Counted from the stretch's first letter, positions 1 through 5,849 are shown. The stretch: DNA of 8,250 nt from Lachnoclostridium sp. UBA2905 (GCA_002349525.1 DEDL01000011.1:75337-83586), one strand, 5' to 3'. Made by a program: numbers and translations. Notes: a model not told the origin generated them from the letters alone.

Positions 1-78
1 GCAATGGGACCAAACGTTGCCGGAGTTATTGGTACAGCAGTTGCAGCCGGTGTATTCATGGCAATATTTGGAGTTTAA
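1..78 (+). CDS. Na+-transporting carboxylic-acid decarboxylase, beta subunit (3' end only)
   Basis: Only the last 25 codons and the TAA stop are in the window. The tail contains AMGPNVAGVIGTAVAAG, followed by a short hydrophobic end (VFMAIFGV). This matches the glycine-rich C-terminal membrane segment I know from the OadB/GcdB/MmdB family. In that family the beta subunit is the multi-span membrane protein that decarboxylates carboxybiotin and couples this to outward Na+ transport. The gene directly downstream encodes the matching carboxyltransferase subunit, which supports the call. Which substrate the complex uses (oxaloacetate, methylmalonyl-CoA or glutaconyl-CoA) cannot be told from this fragment. 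The frame runs off the left edge, so the start and most of the protein are unseen. Confidence 0.85.
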   Translation, partial: AMGPNVAGVIGTAVAAGVFMAIFGV

Positions 79-107
79 TTGATATTTATTATAAGATAAT
101 ATAAGAT
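79..107 (+). promoter_or_regulatory. Possible sigma-A promoter for the carboxyltransferase gene
   Basis: TTGATA at 79-84 and TAAGAT at 102-107 are separated by exactly 17 bases, in the 60-base gap between the beta-subunit stop and the next gene. The -35 matches consensus at 5 of 6 positions and the -10 at 4 of 6. The stretch is almost entirely A/T, so chance matches are easy. The gene may simply be transcribed with the upstream subunits. Confidence 0.3.
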
Positions 108-138
108 CGAAAATATAATTATTTTAGGAGGTAAAATC

Positions 139-1563
139 ATGGCCGAAGTTAAAAAACCAGTACAGTTTACTGAAACTATACTTCGTGACGCACATCAGTC
201 TGTTATCGCTACAAGAATGTCAACAGAACAGATGCTGCCTATAATTGATAAAATGGATAAAGTTGGATATCGCTCAGTAGAGTGTTGGGGTGGAGCTACA
301 TTTGATGCCTGCCTTCGTTTCCTTAAGGAAGATCCATGGGAGAGACTTCGTAAGCTGCGTGCAGGATTCAAGAATACAAAGCTTCAGATGTTATTCAGAG
401 GACAGAACATTCTTGGATACAGCCATTATTCAGATGACGTAGTTGAGTATTTCGTTCAGAAGTCTATTTCAAATGGTATGGACGTCATCCGTATTTTTGA
501 CTGTCTTAATGACCTTAGAAACTTACAGACTGCAGTAGATGCAACTAACAAGTTCAAAGTTCAGGAAGGACATGGAGAAGCACAGGTTGCTCTCTGCTAT
601 ACTCTTGGTGATGCATATACAATGGATTACTGGAGAAACATTGCCCGTCAGATTGAAGAGATGGGTGCAGATTCTATCTGTATTAAGGATATGGCTGGTC
701 TTTTAGTTCCTTATGAAGCTGAAAAGCTTGTTAAGGCTCTTAAAGAAGGTACAAAGCTTCCAATCCAGCTTCATACACATTACACATCAGGTGTTGCTGC
801 AATGACATATCTTAAGGCTGTAGAGGCTGGATGTGATGTTATTGATACAGCTATGTCACCTTTATCAATGGGTACAAGCCAGCCTGCAACAGAAGTTATG
901 GCTAAGACATTTGAGGGAACACCATATGATCCGGGTTATGATCAGAATCTTCTTGCTGAAATCGCAGATTACTTCAAGCCAATGCGTGAAGAGTGGATTA
1001 AGAGCGGACGTTACAGCACTAAGGTTATGGGTGTTAACATCAATACACTTCGTTACCAGGTACCTGGTGGTATGTTATCAAACCTTGTATCACAGCTTGC
1101 TGAGATGCATCAGGAAGATAAGTTTGATGCAGTTCTTGAGGAAGTGCCAAGAGTTCGTAAAGACTTTGGTGAGCCACCTCTTGTTACACCATCAAGCCAG
1201 ATCGTTGGAACACAGGCTGTTCTTAACGTAGTTCTTGGAGAAAGATATAAGCAGTTCACTAAAGAGAGTAGAGACCTTCTTGCTGGTAAATATGGTCAGA
1301 CAGTTAAGCCAATGAATCCGGAAGTTCAGAAGAAAGCTCTTGGTGATGTTAAGCCAATCACACACAGACCAGCTGATGATCTTCCACCAAGTCTTGATAA
1401 GTTCAATGAAGAATGCAAGCAGTACAAGCGTCAGGATGAGGATGTGCTTTCATACGCACTCTTCCCTAAGGTTGCTACAGAGTTCTTCGAGTATCGTGAA
1501 TCACAGGAAAATGGTGTTGATAATACAATCGCTGATAAAGCAGATAAGGTTTATCCGGTATAA
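139..1563 (+). CDS. oadA: Biotin-dependent decarboxylase alpha subunit / carboxyltransferase (OadA / pyruvate carboxylase subunit B / 5S type), without biotin domain
   Basis: A 474-residue DRE-TIM carboxyltransferase. It moves a carboxyl group between an alpha-keto acid (typically oxaloacetate/pyruvate) and biotin on a carrier protein, in the cytoplasm. Visible features are RDAHQS with Asp17 near the N-terminus, the WGGATFDA and DPWERLR blocks, CIKDMAG with Lys183, and LHTHYTSG with His212 and His214. Asp17, Lys183, His212 and His214 correspond to the metal ligands and carbamylated lysine known in transcarboxylase 5S. The post-barrel conserved domain follows (about residues 300-440). The protein ends without the Pro/Ala linker and AMKM biotinylation motif found in full-length OadA, so the carrier should be a separate protein, probably encoded upstream. 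AGGAGGT at 126-132 sets the ATG start. The adjacent beta subunit argues for a Na+-pumping decarboxylase rather than an anaplerotic carboxylase. The exact substrate is inferred; methylmalonyl-CoA transcarboxylase 5S is the alternative. Confidence 0.87.
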   Translation: MAEVKKPVQFTETILRDAHQSVIATRMSTEQMLPIIDKMDKVGYRSVECWGGATFDACLRFLKEDPWERLRKLRAGFKNTKLQMLFRGQNILGYSHYSDDVVEYFVQKSISNGMDVIRIFDCLNDLRNLQTAVDATNKFKVQEGHGEAQVALCYTLGDAYTMDYWRNIARQIEEMGADSICIKDMAGLLVPYEAEKLVKALKEGTKLPIQLHTHYTSGVAAMTYLKAVEAGCDVIDTAMSPLSMGTSQPATEVMAKTFEGTPYDPGYDQNLLAEIADYFKPMREEWIKSGRYSTKVMGVNINTLRYQVPGGMLSNLVSQLAEMHQEDKFDAVLEEVPRVRKDFGEPPLVTPSSQIVGTQAVLNVVLGERYKQFTKESRDLLAGKYGQTVKPMNPEVQKKALGDVKPITHRPADDLPPSLDKFNEECKQYKRQDEDVLSYALFPKVATEFFEYRESQENGVDNTIADKADKVYPV

Positions 1564-1620
1564 TATTATCTGACATTATTTTGACGATGCGTTATAACAA
1601 GAATAAAAATTAAAACATTC

Positions 1621-1663
1621 AATCCGACATTGTATAAGAGATTATACGATGTCGGATTTTTTT
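1621..1663 (+). terminator. Strong intrinsic terminator closing the decarboxylase cluster
   Basis: The arms at 1621-1637 and 1642-1658 form 17 consecutive pairs, 16 Watson-Crick plus one G-U. They close on a GAGA loop and run into seven Ts (1657-1663). The hairpin lies 58 bases after the alpha-subunit stop. It marks the boundary with the SRP/ribosome operon. Confidence 0.93.
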
Positions 1664-1833
1664 GCTGTACCTGTAAATCCAACACAATGCTTGCAACAAA
1701 AATAAACATAGTGTAAGCTATATATTAAGAATTTGGAATTGCTGACCTATGATGAACAGCGAGGTTTGCCCTACCTAAGGGAAAGAATGCAAAGCAGCTT
1801 AGAAAATTATTTCCTGAAAAATAAAAAAAGTGC
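1664..1833. other. Intergenic stretch before the ylxM promoter, with a small unexplained element
   Basis: No recognised gene lies between the terminator and the next promoter. There are two local structures. GCTTGCA (1689-1695) can pair with TGTAAGC (1712-1718), with one G-U. In the 1741-1800 segment, TTTGC (1765-1769) can pair with GCAAA, AGGT with ACCT, and GCTG with CAGC. The same segment is also an uninterrupted forward frame from 1712 to a TGA at 1835-1837, with a possible TTG at 1733. I found no match to the SRP RNA signature GGTCCGGAAGGAAGCAGC, a T-box, or any riboswitch core I know. The function is unknown. Confidence 0.4.
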
Positions 1834-1863
1834 TTGACAAACAGGATAAAAGTCATATATACT
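1834..1863 (+). promoter_or_regulatory. Promoter of the ylxM-ffh operon
   Basis: A perfect -35 TTGACA lies at 1834-1839. The -10 is TATACT at 1858-1863 (18-base spacer) or TATATA at 1856-1861 (16-base spacer). Transcription should begin near 1868-1870, about 33 bases before the GTG proposed as the ylxM start. The promoter sits downstream of the strong terminator at 1621-1663, as expected for the first promoter of this operon. Confidence 0.75.
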
Positions 1864-1902
1864 ACCACCTGTAAAGAAAAAAACTTTACAGGTGGTGTTT
1901 TT
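1864..1902 (+). promoter_or_regulatory. Perfect 13-bp inverted repeat with T-run that covers the ylxM ribosome binding site
   Basis: ACCACCTGTAAAG (1864-1876) and its exact reverse complement CTTTACAGGTGGT (1884-1896) flank a loop of seven As. Five Ts follow at 1898-1902. The right arm contains AGGTGG (1890-1895), the only plausible Shine-Dalgarno for the GTG at 1903. Read from upstream, the RNA would fold into a terminator-like hairpin that also hides this site. A transcript starting near 1870 would lack most of the left arm and keep only about 7 bp (TGTAAAG with CTTTACA), leaving the site largely open. A DNA operator overlapping the start of transcription is the alternative. The structure is seen; both roles are inferred. 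Confidence 0.6.
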
Positions 1903-2340
1903 GTGGAAGAGGTTATAATTGATGGCGCATTATCCGGAAAAGCTTGTGAATCACTTGACGGTATGATTGAATATGCAATGCTGTTTGATTTTTATGGTGC
2001 ACTTCTTAAGGATAAGAATGCCAAGATATTTGAAGATTATATGTTTAACGATATGTCTCTTTCGGAAATAGCATCTGAACATTCCATGACACGTCAGGGC
2101 GTCAGGGATACGGTACAAAGGGCCAGGATAAAGCTTGTAGATTATGAGAATAAGCTTGGACTCGTAAACAGATTTAATCTGGTGAAGGACAGTATGAATA
2201 ATGTCAGAAAACGTACAGACCATGTTAAGGATATTGTTGAAGGAAGCAAAGCTGATATTAATGGCAGTCTGGTACATGAACTTTCGGATTATTTTGACAT
2301 GATTGAAGATATAACAGATACAATTCTTGAAGAGATGTGA
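1903..2340 (+). CDS. ylxM: YlxM/p13-family putative SRP-associated helix-turn-helix protein
   Basis: A small cytoplasmic protein with a sigma-factor region-4-like helix-turn-helix, encoded directly before ffh. That position is typical of Firmicutes ylxM, whose product is linked to the signal recognition particle. From the GTG start it has 145 residues. The family signature LFDFYGALL begins near residue 27. The helix-turn-helix lies at about residues 50-75, with MSLSEIASEH as the first helix and TRQGVRDTVQRA as the recognition helix. A charged C-terminal half of about 55 residues follows, longer than in B. subtilis YlxM as I recall it. The start is uncertain. GTG 1903 has AGGTGG seven bases upstream. 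The in-frame TTG at 1834 is inside the -35 box, so it is excluded. ATG 1963 (residue 21) would give a more usual N-terminus but has no good ribosome binding site. The family is well supported; the biochemical role is not settled. Confidence 0.82.
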   Translation: MEEVIIDGALSGKACESLDGMIEYAMLFDFYGALLKDKNAKIFEDYMFNDMSLSEIASEHSMTRQGVRDTVQRARIKLVDYENKLGLVNRFNLVKDSMNNVRKRTDHVKDIVEGSKADINGSLVHELSDYFDMIEDITDTILEEM

Positions 2341-2374
2341 ATTATAATAGGTTTTATTTCATTGGGAGGTAGTA

Positions 2375-3727
2375 ATGGCATTTGATAATCTTACTGCAAA
2401 ACTACAGAATGTATTCAAGAATCTGAGAAGCAAGGGACGTCTTACAGAGGAAGATGTAAAGCTTGCTCTTAAAGAAGTTAAGATAGCTCTTTTAGAGGCG
2501 GATGTTAACTTTAAGGTTGTTAAACAGTTTGTTAAAGCCGTAGAAGAAAGAGCAGTTGGACAGGATGTGCTTAACAGTCTTACACCAGGTCAGACAGTTA
2601 TTAAGTATGTTAATGAAGAGATGATTAAGCTTATGGGCGAGGAAACTGTTACACTTGAGCTTCTTCCTTCAGATCAGATAACTGTTCTTATGATGTGTGG
2701 TCTTCAGGGTGCTGGTAAGACAACAACAATTGCCAAGCTTGCAGGACAGCTTAAGCAAAAGGGACGTAAGCCATTACTTGCCGCGTGTGATATTTACAGA
2801 CCGGCAGCTATTGAACAGCTTCAGAAGAATGGTGATAAACAGGGTGTTCCTGTCTTTTCCATGGGAACTGGCAACAAGCCTGTTAATATTGCCAAGGCAG
2901 CATATGAACATGCCAAGAAGAATGGCAATAATGTTCTTATTATAGATACTGCAGGACGTCTTCATATTGATGAGGACATGATGCAGGAGTTAGCTGATAT
3001 TAAAGAGAATATAACCGTCAATCAGACAATACTTGTTGTGGATGCCATGACAGGACAGGATGCAGTTAATGTAGCCAAGACATTTGATGAGAAGCTTAAT
3101 ATTGATGGTGTTATTCTTACTAAGCTTGATGGTGATACAAGAGGTGGTGCTGCACTTTCAATTAAGGCAGTAACCGGAAAGCCTATTTTGTATGCTGGTA
3201 TGGGTGAGAAGCTCTCTGACCTTGAAGTTTTCCATCCGGACAGAATGGCATCAAGAATTCTTGGAATGGGTGATATTCTTTCTCTTATTGAAAAAGCAGA
3301 AGCTCAGATTGATGAAGACAAAGCTAAAGAGATGGAGAAAAAGTTCAAGAAAGCAGAATTTGATTTTAATGATTATCTTGAACAGATGCAGCAGATGAAG
3401 AAGATGGGTGGTTTATCAAGCCTTCTTGGAATGCTTCCTGGAATGGGTATGAATCTTCCATCAGACATAGATATAGATGATAAGGCTCTCGGAAAGATTG
3501 AAGCAATAATATATTCAATGACGTTAGAAGAGAGAACAAGTCCTTCCATTATCAATCCTTCTAGGAAGAAGCGTATTGCTAATGGTGCCGGAGTAGATAT
3601 TAGTGAAGTAAACAGACTTATTAAGCAATTTGAACAGGGCAAAAAGATGATGAAGAAAATGAGTGGTATGATGTCCGGTAAGAAAGGCAGGAAAGGTTTG
3701 TTTGGTAAAATGCCATTTGGCATGTAA
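2375..3727 (+). CDS. ffh: Signal recognition particle GTPase Ffh (SRP54)
   Basis: The protein subunit of the signal recognition particle. It binds SRP RNA and hydrophobic signal sequences of nascent chains, and delivers ribosomes to FtsY and the Sec translocon at the membrane. It has 450 residues, normal for the family. After the helical N domain, the NG GTPase shows the P-loop GLQGAGKTTT (residues 109-118), DIYRPAA (139-145), DTAGRL (191-196) and TKLDGD (249-254). The methionine-rich M domain runs from about residue 310. It has the flexible LSSLLGMLPGMG finger-loop region and the RNA-binding SRKKRIANGAG block followed by EVNRLIKQF. GGGAGGT at 2364-2370 sets the ATG. The gene follows ylxM by 34 bases with no terminator, so the two are co-transcribed. 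Every key motif is intact. FtsY is excluded by the M domain. Confidence 0.98.
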   Translation: MAFDNLTAKLQNVFKNLRSKGRLTEEDVKLALKEVKIALLEADVNFKVVKQFVKAVEERAVGQDVLNSLTPGQTVIKYVNEEMIKLMGEETVTLELLPSDQITVLMMCGLQGAGKTTTIAKLAGQLKQKGRKPLLAACDIYRPAAIEQLQKNGDKQGVPVFSMGTGNKPVNIAKAAYEHAKKNGNNVLIIDTAGRLHIDEDMMQELADIKENITVNQTILVVDAMTGQDAVNVAKTFDEKLNIDGVILTKLDGDTRGGAALSIKAVTGKPILYAGMGEKLSDLEVFHPDRMASRILGMGDILSLIEKAEAQIDEDKAKEMEKKFKKAEFDFNDYLEQMQQMKKMGGLSSLLGMLPGMGMNLPSDIDIDDKALGKIEAIIYSMTLEERTSPSIINPSRKKRIANGAGVDISEVNRLIKQFEQGKKMMKKMSGMMSGKKGRKGLFGKMPFGM

Positions 3728-3759
3728 TATATTAGTATTATTTTAAGGAGGTGACAATA

Positions 3760-4005
3760 ATGGCAGTAAAGATCAGATTAAGAAGAATGGGTAAGAAAAA
3801 AGCTCCTTTTTACAGAGTAGTAGTTGCAGATTCACGTTCTCCAAGAGATGGAAAATGCATCGCTGAAATTGGAACTTATGATCCTAATCAGGAACCAGCA
3901 GCTTTCAAGGTTAACGAGGAAGAGGCTAAGAAGTGGATTGCAAATGGTGCAAAGCCAACTGATACAGTTGCAAGACTCTTCAAGAACGCAGGTGTACTCG
4001 ACTAA
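3760..4005 (+). CDS. rpsP: 30S ribosomal protein S16
   Basis: An 81-residue ribosomal protein that binds 16S rRNA early in 30S assembly. The N-terminus VKIRLRRMGKKKAPFYRVVV is the classic S16 signature. It is followed by ADSRSPRDG and IGTYDPNQEP, then the C-terminal helix WIANGAKPTDTVARLFKNAG. I chose the ATG at 3760 because it has AAGGAGGTG at 3745-3753 eight bases upstream. A GTG three codons earlier (3751) lies inside that ribosome binding site and is rejected. The gene begins 32 bases after ffh and precedes khpA and rimM. RimM is an S16/S19-linked 30S assembly factor, so the clustering matches function. Confidence 0.98.
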   Translation: MAVKIRLRRMGKKKAPFYRVVVADSRSPRDGKCIAEIGTYDPNQEPAAFKVNEEEAKKWIANGAKPTDTVARLFKNAGVLD

Positions 4006-4038
4006 TGAGTGTAGCGGTATGTGATTCTGTGATATGGC

Positions 4039-4055
4039 CAGGTTTATTAAACCTG
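4039..4055 (+). other. Small inverted repeat between rpsP and khpA
   Basis: CAGGTTT (4039-4045) and AAACCTG (4049-4055) form 7 bp around a 3-base loop, in the 88-base gap after rpsP. No T-run follows, so it is not an intrinsic terminator. It could be a processing or stability hairpin, or chance. Confidence 0.3.
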
Positions 4056-4093
4056 AGCTGTATTTCAGAAACATGCGGTGGATTGGAGGTATC

Positions 4094-4324
4094 ATGAAAG
4101 AGTTAGTAGAAGTGATTGCAAAGTCACTTGTTGAAAATCCTGATGAAGTTGTTGTAACTGAAACAGAATCACCTAAGGAAACAGTTGTTTTACTTAGTGT
4201 CGCAGCTTCTGATATGGGAAAAGTAATTGGAAAGCAGGGACGTATTGCCAAGGCAATTCGTACAGTTGTTAAGGCTGCAGCGTCTAAAGAAGATAAAAAG
4301 GTAATTGTTGAGATTCAGCAGTAA
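4094..4324 (+). CDS. khpA: KH-domain RNA-binding protein KhpA (YlqC)
   Basis: A 76-residue single KH-domain protein, the usual length for KhpA. In Firmicutes KhpA works with KhpB (Jag/EloR) as a dimeric RNA chaperone affecting cell elongation and division. The nucleic-acid-binding loop GKQG is at residues 46-49 within GKVIGKQGRIAKAIR, and the flanking beta strand (TVVLLSVAA) and helix (IRTVVKAAA) are as expected. The start is ATG 4094, with GGAGGT at 4085-4090. The frame stays open upstream to an ATG at 4034, but that ATG has no ribosome binding site and would add 20 residues unlike the family. The position between rpsP and rimM is the standard ylqC location in Firmicutes. The partner gene khpB is not in the window. 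Confidence 0.94.
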   Translation: MKELVEVIAKSLVENPDEVVVTETESPKETVVLLSVAASDMGKVIGKQGRIAKAIRTVVKAAASKEDKKVIVEIQQ

Positions 4325-4330
4325 CCGAAC

Positions 4331-4350
4331 CAATACGTTTTGGCGTATTG
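4331..4350 (+). terminator. Weak hairpin after khpA, possible partial terminator
   Basis: CAATACG (4331-4337) pairs perfectly with CGTATTG (4344-4350) around a 6-base loop, six bases after the khpA stop. The following bases (TACTTATTTTAATTT) are T-rich but broken, so termination would be partial at best. An RNA-processing signal is equally possible. Confidence 0.35.
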
Positions 4351-4379
4351 TACTTATTTTAATTTAATGATTTTTAATC

Positions 4380-4416
4380 GGGATGCAATAGAATATTTTT
4401 GCATCCCATTGTTTTC
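4380..4416 (+). promoter_or_regulatory. 9-bp hairpin just upstream of the rimM ribosome binding site
   Basis: GGGATGCAA (4380-4388) and TTGCATCCC (4399-4407) form a perfect 9-bp stem with a 10-base loop, followed by ATTGTTTTC. It could be an attenuating terminator or a 5' stabilising hairpin. Upstream, TTGGCG (4340-4345) and TTTAAT (4363-4368) are 17 bases apart and could be a weak promoter. That would place this hairpin at the very 5' end of a rimM transcript. The stem is clear; its role is open. Confidence 0.4.
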
Positions 4417-4432
4417 AGTAAGGAGAATTTAT

Positions 4433-4966
4433 TTGGAAAAAGTATTAAATCTTAATCTGGATGATTGTTTGAGAGTTGGAACATATGTAAATACACATGG
4501 TGTCAGAGGGGATATAAAGGTCTATCCTCACACAGATGACATAACAAGATTTTCTGAACTTGATTATGTTTATATGAAAACAGGAAAAGATATTTTCAAA
4601 TGTGACATAAAAACTGTTAAATATCATAAGAACATGGCTATTCTGGGATTTAAGGGGATAGACAATATAAATGATATAGAAAAATACAAGGGCGCTGATT
4701 TATTTGTTACAAGAGATCAGGCAGTACCTCTTGATGAGGGAGAATATTTTATTTGTGATGTTATAGGAGCAAAGGTTGTAACAGATAATGACGAAGAATT
4801 AGGCCTTATTAAGGATGTATTGCAGACTGGAGCCAATGATGTTTATGTGGTTACAGGAACAGATGGTAAGGAAATTTTGCTGCCGGTTATTCCTGATTGT
4901 GTGCTTGACATAAATACAGATGATAAAATTGTTAAAGTACACGTTATGCCCGGTTTGATTGATTAG
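4433..4966 (+). CDS. rimM: Ribosome maturation factor RimM
   Basis: A 177-residue assembly factor that helps mature the 3' domain of 16S rRNA in the 30S subunit, binding S19 through its PRC-barrel. The N-terminal barrel opens with LRVGTYVNTHGVRGDIKVYP, the family signature (roughly residues 10-29). The PRC half has EYFICDVIGAKV, then GANDVYVV, EILLPVIPD and the terminal PGLID. The start is TTG 4433, set by AAGGAG at 4420-4425 seven bases upstream. The frame is open further up to 4340, but that segment runs through two hairpins and has no ribosome binding site or family similarity. The last codons lie in the first of three tandem 27-base repeats that continue past the TAG stop toward trmD. The length from TTG fits the family (about 170-180). 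Confidence 0.95.
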   Translation: MEKVLNLNLDDCLRVGTYVNTHGVRGDIKVYPHTDDITRFSELDYVYMKTGKDIFKCDIKTVKYHKNMAILGFKGIDNINDIEKYKGADLFVTRDQAVPLDEGEYFICDVIGAKVVTDNDEELGLIKDVLQTGANDVYVVTGTDGKEILLPVIPDCVLDINTDDKIVKVHVMPGLID

Positions 4967-5032
4967 CGAATGAAATGTGGTTTAGTTGATGAATAAATAA
5001 AATCCGGTTTAGTTAATGAGCGAATGAAATGG
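4952..5032 (+). repeat. Three tandem 27-bp repeats spanning the rimM stop codon
   Basis: The units lie at 4952-4978, 4979-5005 and 5006-5032, each beginning GGTTT. By my count unit 1 and unit 3 agree at 22 of 27 bases, and unit 2 and unit 3 at 20 of 27. In the rimM frame they read GLID-stop-RMKC, GLVDE-stop-IKS and GLVNERMKW, so each is nine codons long and related to the RimM C-terminus. The end of unit 3 provides GGAG (5031-5034), the ribosome binding site of trmD. Confidence 0.85.
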
Positions 5033-5042
5033 AGAAATGAGC

Positions 5043-5795
5043 ATGAATTTTTATGTTTTAACTTTATTTCCTGAAATGATAGAAGCAGGTACAGGTACCA
5101 GTATTACCGGCAGAGCTATGAAAAATGGAATTATAAGCATGGAAGCCATTAATATAAGAGATTATGCCTGCAACAAGCATAAACATGTGGATGATTATCC
5201 TTATGGCGGAGGTGCTGGTATGGTTATGCAGGCTGAACCAATATGCCTTGCATGCGATGATATAAGAAAGCGTACCGGTAAGAAGCCAAGAGTTGTTTAC
5301 ATGACGCCTCAGGGTAAAACCTTTAATCAGAAAATTGCAAAGGATCTTGCCAAGGAGGAGGATCTTATTCTTCTTTGTGGTCATTATGAGGGTATAGATG
5401 AACGTGTCATAGACATGGAAGTGACTGACTGCATTTCCATCGGTGATTATGTTCTTACCGGTGGTGAGCTTGCAGCAATGGTCGTTATGGATGCCGTATC
5501 AAGAATGGTTCCGGGAGTCCTTACCAATGATGATTCAGGTATGGATGAAAGTTTTGAAAATGATCTGCTTGAATACCCACAATACACAAGACCTGAAGTT
5601 TACAGGGATATGAAAGTGCCTGATATTCTTTTGTCAGGTCATCATGCTAATATTGAAAGATGGAGAAGAGAGCAGTCTATACTTAGAACAGCAGAAAACA
5701 GACCAGATCTTCTTAGGAAGGCCGTGGGCTCATTTGATAAAAAAGACAGGAAATTTATGCGTGAAAATGGTCTGGGAGACTTTTTGGAAGAATAA
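5043..5795 (+). CDS. trmD: tRNA (guanine-37-N1)-methyltransferase TrmD
   Basis: A 250-residue SPOUT methyltransferase that makes m1G37 next to the anticodon, from S-adenosylmethionine, preventing +1 frameshifting. It acts as a homodimer. Motifs are VLTLFPEM at the start, YGGGAGM (residues 54-60), YMTPQGKTFNQ, CGHYEGIDER (112-121) and SIGDYVLTGGELA (132-144); the last two form the trefoil knot. YPQYTRPEVY and LLSGHHANIERWR follow in the C-terminal domain. At the position where E. coli TrmD has the catalytic Asp169 (in EDSF), this protein has DESF, that is Glu169 preceded by Asp168. I chose ATG 5043 because GGAG at 5031-5034 is eight bases upstream; ATG 5037 is only two bases from it. The gene follows rimM as in most bacteria. 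The family call is certain. Confidence 0.97.
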   Translation: MNFYVLTLFPEMIEAGTGTSITGRAMKNGIISMEAINIRDYACNKHKHVDDYPYGGGAGMVMQAEPICLACDDIRKRTGKKPRVVYMTPQGKTFNQKIAKDLAKEEDLILLCGHYEGIDERVIDMEVTDCISIGDYVLTGGELAAMVVMDAVSRMVPGVLTNDDSGMDESFENDLLEYPQYTRPEVYRDMKVPDILLSGHHANIERWRREQSILRTAENRPDLLRKAVGSFDKKDRKFMRENGLGDFLEE

Positions 5796-5819
5796 ATGAT
5801 GTTTGGAACAAAAAAGTTC

Positions 5820-5848
5820 TTGCATAATATAAAACTGCGTGGTATAAT
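5820..5848 (+). promoter_or_regulatory. Promoter of rplS
   Basis: TTGCAT (5820-5825) and a perfect TATAAT (5843-5848) are 17 bases apart. TGG directly before the -10 (5840-5842) makes it an extended -10 promoter. It lies 25 bases after the trmD stop and gives rplS its own transcript starting near 5855, with a leader of about 78 bases. Confidence 0.75.
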
Positions 5849-5849
5849 A

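Noticed and set aside
1735..1800. SRP RNA (ffs), expected near ffh in some genomes
   Set aside because: The conserved SRP domain IV sequence (GGTCCGGAAGGAAGCAGC type) is absent on both strands here.
1735..1800. A c-di-GMP-I riboswitch on the minus strand, suggested by AGGGCAAACC
   Set aside because: The second conserved half (GGGACGCAAAGCC type) and the tetraloop stem are missing, and the orientation faces away from ylxM, so the match is probably chance.
1834..1902. N-terminal extension of YlxM from TTG 1834
   Set aside because: That TTG is the -35 box of the promoter, and the extension would be translated through the inverted repeat. It does not resemble YlxM.
3373..3723. 116-codon minus-strand open frame opposite the Ffh M domain
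   Set aside because: Its hydrophobic Phe/Ile/Leu composition is what the reverse of Lys/Met/Glu-rich coding gives, and there is no independent start signal.
4034..4093. Longer KhpA start at ATG 4034, or a separate leader peptide
   Set aside because: It has no ribosome binding site, the extra 20 residues are unlike KhpA, and GGAGGT sits correctly before ATG 4094.
4340..4432. Longer RimM reading frame upstream of TTG 4433
   Set aside because: The segment contains the two hairpins, has no ribosome binding site and is not part of the RimM fold.
5808..5819. Small hairpin GAAC-loop-GTTC after trmD as a terminator
   Set aside because: It has only four or five weak pairs and no T-run, so it is too weak to terminate.
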